Positions 7,357-9,786 of a stretch of DNA of 9,786 bases are shown here, one piece after another. Source of the DNA: an uncultured Fusibacter sp. GTDB taxonomy: Bacteria > Bacillota > Clostridia > Peptostreptococcales > Acidaminobacteraceae. The stretch covers positions 1-9,786 of the forward strand of contig CALFXQ010000349.1 in the NCBI GenBank assembly GCA_937958285.1, written 5' to 3'. Position numbers and translations under genes: made by a program. Under the pieces are notes generated by a model. The model ran no database searches, was not told the DNA's origin, and saw nothing but the letters and a program-made list of their open reading frames with translations. Position 1 is the first letter of the stretch. Each line of letters begins with the position of its first letter.

Positions 7357-7926
7357 GTGCAGTTCAAGGCAAAAATTCTCGATGAAAAAGGCATGCAGCG
7401 CTCTTTAACGCGCTTGGCCCACGAAATAATAGAAAAAAATAAAGGTGTAGAACACGTGGTGTTGGTGGGAATTCTATCGCGAGGTGAGCCAATTGCCCAG
7501 GCTATAGCTGACCAAATTGAAGCGATTGAAGGGGTGAGAGTCCCCGTTGGTTCTTTAGATATCACACTTTACCGCGACGATCTAAGCGTTGTCGCACACG
7601 AGGCCATTGTATCCTCAAGCCATATCGATTTCGATATCAAAGATCAAATCGTCGTGCTTGTAGACGATGTGATTTACACAGGTCGCACGGCACGCGCAGC
7701 TCTAGATGCAGTTATGGATCATGGACGTCCCACTTCAATACAGCTAGCTGTTTTGGTGGATAGAGGTCACAGAGAGCTGCCGATACGCGCAGACTATGTG
7801 GGCAAAAATGTGCCTACCAGTAAACGCGAGATTGTCAGCGTAAAAGTAGAAGCCATCGACGGCGAAAACGTTGTAGAAATTTACAGCCAAGACGAGGATG
7901 TAACAGATTTAGAGCACCTAAAATAA
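7357..7926 (+). CDS. pyrR: PyrR, pyrimidine operon attenuator and UPRTase
   Basis: PyrR binds pyr-operon leader RNA in a UMP/UTP-dependent way to promote attenuation, and in many species also has uracil phosphoribosyltransferase activity. The 189-residue protein has the full type I PRTase fold: an N-terminal helix region (GMQRSLTRLAHEI), VVLVGILSRGEPIA, GSLDITLYRDDLS and the PRPP loop VVLVDDVIYTGRTARAALDA at about residues 98-117, then LVDRGHRELPIRADYVGKNV, which is characteristic of PyrR. The start is GTG at 7357, supported by AAGGAGG (7344-7350) six bases upstream. It is the last gene of the ileS transcript: a terminator follows 12 bases after the stop, and the pyr biosynthetic genes that follow pyrR in Bacillus are absent here. 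I see no clear PyrR-binding attenuator next to it, so any regulated pyr genes must be elsewhere. Confidence 0.95.
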   Translation: MQFKAKILDEKGMQRSLTRLAHEIIEKNKGVEHVVLVGILSRGEPIAQAIADQIEAIEGVRVPVGSLDITLYRDDLSVVAHEAIVSSSHIDFDIKDQIVVLVDDVIYTGRTARAALDAVMDHGRPTSIQLAVLVDRGHRELPIRADYVGKNVPTSKREIVSVKVEAIDGENVVEIYSQDEDVTDLEHLK

Positions 7927-7938
7927 CACTAAATGCGA

Positions 7939-7974
7939 CAGATACTAGCATATGCTAATATCTGTTTTCTTTTT
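7939..7974 (+). terminator. Rho-independent terminator after pyrR
   Basis: A 26-base inverted repeat, CAGATA-C-TAGCAT / ATGCTA-A-TATCTG (7939-7964), has one mismatch and is followed by TTTTCTTTTT (7965-7974). It starts 12 bases after pyrR. The stem is AT-rich but the T-tract is strong. It should end the ileS-mtnN-rluD-pyrR transcript. Confidence 0.85.
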
Positions 7975-7994
7975 GGTGAAAATAAGCGTATAAT
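7966..7994 (+). promoter_or_regulatory. Probable promoter of the rhodanese lipoprotein gene
   Basis: A perfect -10 box TATAAT lies at 7989-7994, 41 bases before the rhodanese start codon. At 17-base spacing the -35 position (7966-7971, TTTCTT) is a poor match and falls inside the T-tract of the preceding terminator. The -10 alone and the position after a terminator support a promoter, but the weak -35 leaves doubt about strength or need for an activator. Confidence 0.5.
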
Positions 7995-8034
7995 AGAGAT
8001 GTATGCACCCGTATCTACAAGAAAGGAGTTAAGT

Positions 8035-8505
8035 ATGATAAAGAGGCTATTTATATTGACTATGGCATTGACTATGGCATTGGCGATGATGACTACAGGT
8101 TGTGCCACTTATGCACCAGCTGTGACTCCAGAGACCACAGTTGAATCCACCACATCCTCAGAGACCACCAATGCCGAAGAAGGTGCTTTTATCAACGGTG
8201 ACAAAATTTCAGCTGAGGCAGCAAAGGAATTGATGCTTCAAAATCCAGATGCCATTATTTTAGATGTGCGCACACAAGAGGAGTATCAAGAAGGACATAT
8301 TGCAGGTGCAGTATTACTTCCTATTATAGATTTAGAAGCACAAGCGAGCACTGTTTTACCAGACAAAGATGCCTTGATTTTGTTGTATTGTCGCAGTGGC
8401 AATCGCAGTGGTCAAGCCACTTCGATATTACTCGATATGGGGTATTCAAAGATACAAGATTTCGGAGGCATTATCGATTGGCCTTACGAAATTGTAAAGG
8501 ATTAG
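8035..8505 (+). CDS. Rhodanese-domain lipoprotein
   Basis: This is a predicted surface-anchored protein of 156 residues. It has a lipoprotein signal: MIKR, a hydrophobic stretch (residues 5-19) and the lipobox TTGC with lipidated Cys23. A Ser/Thr/Pro/Glu-rich linker follows (about 24-55). The single rhodanese domain spans about 57-156, with the conserved ILDVRTQEEYQEGHIAGAV segment and the active-site loop YCRSGNRSG, catalytic Cys119. Rhodaneses move sulfur through a Cys persulfide; the substrate of this extracellular form is unknown. The frame is open upstream to 7933, but that extension would run across the terminator hairpin; the ATG at 8035 has AAAGGAG six bases upstream and starts the signal peptide. 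It has its own probable promoter and is followed 15 bases later by the GNAT-esterase gene, so the two likely form an operon. Maturation needs signal peptidase II, whose gene is not in this window. Confidence 0.93.
   Translation: MIKRLFILTMALTMALAMMTTGCATYAPAVTPETTVESTTSSETTNAEEGAFINGDKISAEAAKELMLQNPDAIILDVRTQEEYQEGHIAGAVLLPIIDLEAQASTVLPDKDALILLYCRSGNRSGQATSILLDMGYSKIQDFGGIIDWPYEIVKD
8056..8079 (+). repeat. 12-base direct repeat in the signal-peptide codons
   Basis: Two exact tandem copies of TTGACTATGGCA (8056-8067 and 8068-8079) encode the doubled LTMA-LTMA core of the lipoprotein signal peptide. This is a recent-looking in-frame duplication that lengthens the hydrophobic segment by four residues. 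Confidence 0.8.
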
Positions 8506-8520
8506 CGGAGGAAGAGCCCC

Positions 8521-9786
8521 ATGAATAATGAAACACACCCGATTATCATCAAACCCCTCACCCAAGAAAGCGCCACGCAATTAATGGACTATCTTGGAGA
8601 TTTAAACTTTGACCACGCGCCACATTGGTCCACGTGTTTCTGTCATTTTTATCACACAAATTGTGAGATGAAAGTATGGAAAGACCGAACCGGTGAAATG
8701 AATAGAGAAGGTTCTCTCAGGTCAATAGAAGCAGGCGAGATGCAGGGTTATTTGGCATACTCCCAAGACCAGATTGTTGGATGGCTAAATGCAAATGATG
8801 CCAGTGCCTATAGTCGACTTGCAGAACAAGTAAAAGGCACTGTTGGCGAGCGTCGATTGGGGCTGCCTATTTGTTTTGTGGTGCATCCAGATTTTAGAGG
8901 CCGCGGCATTGCCAAAGCACTTCTCACCAGGGCAATCTCCGATTTTAGAGCCAGAGGTTTCGATGGCATGCTAGCGCTGCCAATCGACAGTCCAGACTTA
9001 GGCGCTCAAATGCTCTACCGCGGCGCTGTTAAAATGTATGAAAGTATGGGTTTTAGACATGTAGAAGCACATGGCGAACTGCGGGTGATGCGCTTAAACT
9101 TTGAAGCACAAAAGAGCATGCATCTGCACACTTTAAAGATGGGGACACTCCAAAAAGAGCGGCTGATTCGGGTTTGGGTGCCTCGTGAATACTATACACA
9201 AGAGGAGCGTTTGCCCGTTATTTACATGCACGATGGACAGAATTTGTTCGATCGCCAAACATCTGCTTATGGGGCAATATGGGATGCGCATTTGGCTATT
9301 GAAACCCTTATTGCAAGTGCGCCTAGTACTTTTAAGGGCGCAATCGTGGTGGGAATCGACAATGCCGAAGGGCTCGATCGACTAAACGAATACAGCCCTT
9401 GGATAAGCAGCAGTGTCGAGATGTTAAAGAATCTTGAGCCCAACCAAGGTCCTATTGGAGGACAGGGTGAAGCATATGGTGAATTTATTGTAGAGATGCT
9501 AAAACCCTTTATCGATGCTAATTATCGCACTTTGCCAGACAGAAACCACACCTTTGTCGCTGGCAGTTCAATGGGTGGGGTAATTTCTCTTTACTTAGGG
9601 GCCAAGTACCCCCACGTTTTTTCTGGGGTCGGCGCTTTTTCTACGGCGGCTTGGTTCGCTCAAGAGGAATTAACGGCATTCTTAAAAGGGAGTCAAGATT
9701 TAGACACAGTAAAATGGTATCTAGATGTAGGTACATGCGAGACCAGCAATGTTGCCATCGATCACTTCAATCAATTGTATATAGAC
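8521..9786 (+). CDS. GNAT acetyltransferase-esterase fusion, 3' end missing
   Basis: One frame runs without a stop from the ATG at 8521 to the window edge, 422 codons, and joins two enzymes. Residues 1-195 are a GNAT N-acetyltransferase of the group with an N-terminal W-x(2)-C-x-C-x-F-Y-H segment (W36, C39, C41), with the acetyl-CoA loop RGRGIA in CFVVHPDFRGRGIAKALL (about 118-134) and MYESMGF near the domain end. Residues 200 onward are an alpha/beta hydrolase of the putative-esterase (enterochelin/Fes-like) family: RVWVPREYY, VIYMHDGQNLFD (H237-D238), RLNEYSPW, and the nucleophile motif GSSMG with Ser350. The catalytic His, and probably the end of the domain, lie beyond 9786. GGAGG at 8507-8511 sits nine bases before the ATG. 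A methionine at residue 200 (9118) marks the junction but I see no strong ribosome site there. Substrates of either domain are unknown. It follows the rhodanese gene by 15 bases. Confidence 0.88.
   Translation, partial: MNNETHPIIIKPLTQESATQLMDYLGDLNFDHAPHWSTCFCHFYHTNCEMKVWKDRTGEMNREGSLRSIEAGEMQGYLAYSQDQIVGWLNANDASAYSRLAEQVKGTVGERRLGLPICFVVHPDFRGRGIAKALLTRAISDFRARGFDGMLALPIDSPDLGAQMLYRGAVKMYESMGFRHVEAHGELRVMRLNFEAQKSMHLHTLKMGTLQKERLIRVWVPREYYTQEERLPVIYMHDGQNLFDRQTSAYGAIWDAHLAIETLIASAPSTFKGAIVVGIDNAEGLDRLNEYSPWISSSVEMLKNLEPNQGPIGGQGEAYGEFIVEMLKPFIDANYRTLPDRNHTFVAGSSMGGVISLYLGAKYPHVFSGVGAFSTAAWFAQEELTAFLKGSQDLDTVKWYLDVGTCETSNVAIDHFNQLYID

Noticed and set aside
7143..7565. 140-codon minus-strand frame across rluD and pyrR
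   Set aside because: It is antisense to two well-supported genes and to the gap between them, its protein has no recognisable motif, and no ribosome site was evident.
7939..7964. Inverted repeat as an operator or attachment site
   Set aside because: The T-tract directly after it and its position after pyrR are explained better by a terminator.
7933..8034. Upstream start for the rhodanese gene
   Set aside because: The extension is read through the terminator hairpin and promoter and would bury the signal peptide; the ATG at 8035 has a good ribosome site.
9185..9385. 66-codon plus-strand frame inside the esterase region
   Set aside because: It is out of frame with the continuous GNAT-esterase frame, which carries clear esterase motifs on both sides.

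Overview
The window reads as chromosomal DNA of a low-to-mid GC Firmicute, most likely a clostridial anaerobe. The evidence is the gene order sepF-yggT-ylmH-divIVA-[T-box]-ileS-x-rluD-pyrR, which is the classic Gram-positive division-cluster neighbourhood, together with strong AGGAGG-type ribosome binding sites, a T-box riboswitch and a DivIVA homologue. All genes lie on the + strand. I cannot name the species.

Bases 1-2244 hold the cell-division block: the 3' part of sepF (cut by the window edge), yggT/ylmG (two-helix membrane protein), ylmH (S4-domain RNA-binding protein, overlapping yggT by 14 bases) and divIVA (polar/septal coiled-coil scaffold). Bases 2245-2581 are non-coding and hold a consensus sigma-A promoter followed by a complete T-box leader with a likely AUC (Ile) specifier, an antiterminator and a competing terminator. 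Bases 2582-7926 hold ileS, mtnN, rluD and pyrR, tightly packed and ended by a hairpin terminator at 7939-7974. The transcript is therefore probably switched on as a unit by uncharged tRNA-Ile. In Bacillus, lspA (signal peptidase II) lies between ileS and rluD; here an MTA/SAH nucleosidase gene takes that place.

Bases 7975-9786 are an accessory unit with its own probable promoter. It encodes a small surface lipoprotein with a rhodanese domain that keeps its catalytic Cys, then a long reading frame, still open at the window end, that joins an N-terminal GNAT acetyltransferase domain to a C-terminal alpha/beta-hydrolase (enterochelin-esterase-like) domain with a GxSxG nucleophile. This fusion is the least conventional gene in the window.

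The most interesting points are that IleS carries the class I signature as GIHH rather than HxGH (the swapped form linked to mupirocin hyper-resistance in type 2 IleS), the GNAT-esterase fusion, mtnN at the lspA position under T-box control, and the rhodanese lipoprotein paired with the fusion. I saw no mobile elements, CRISPR arrays, tRNA or rRNA genes.
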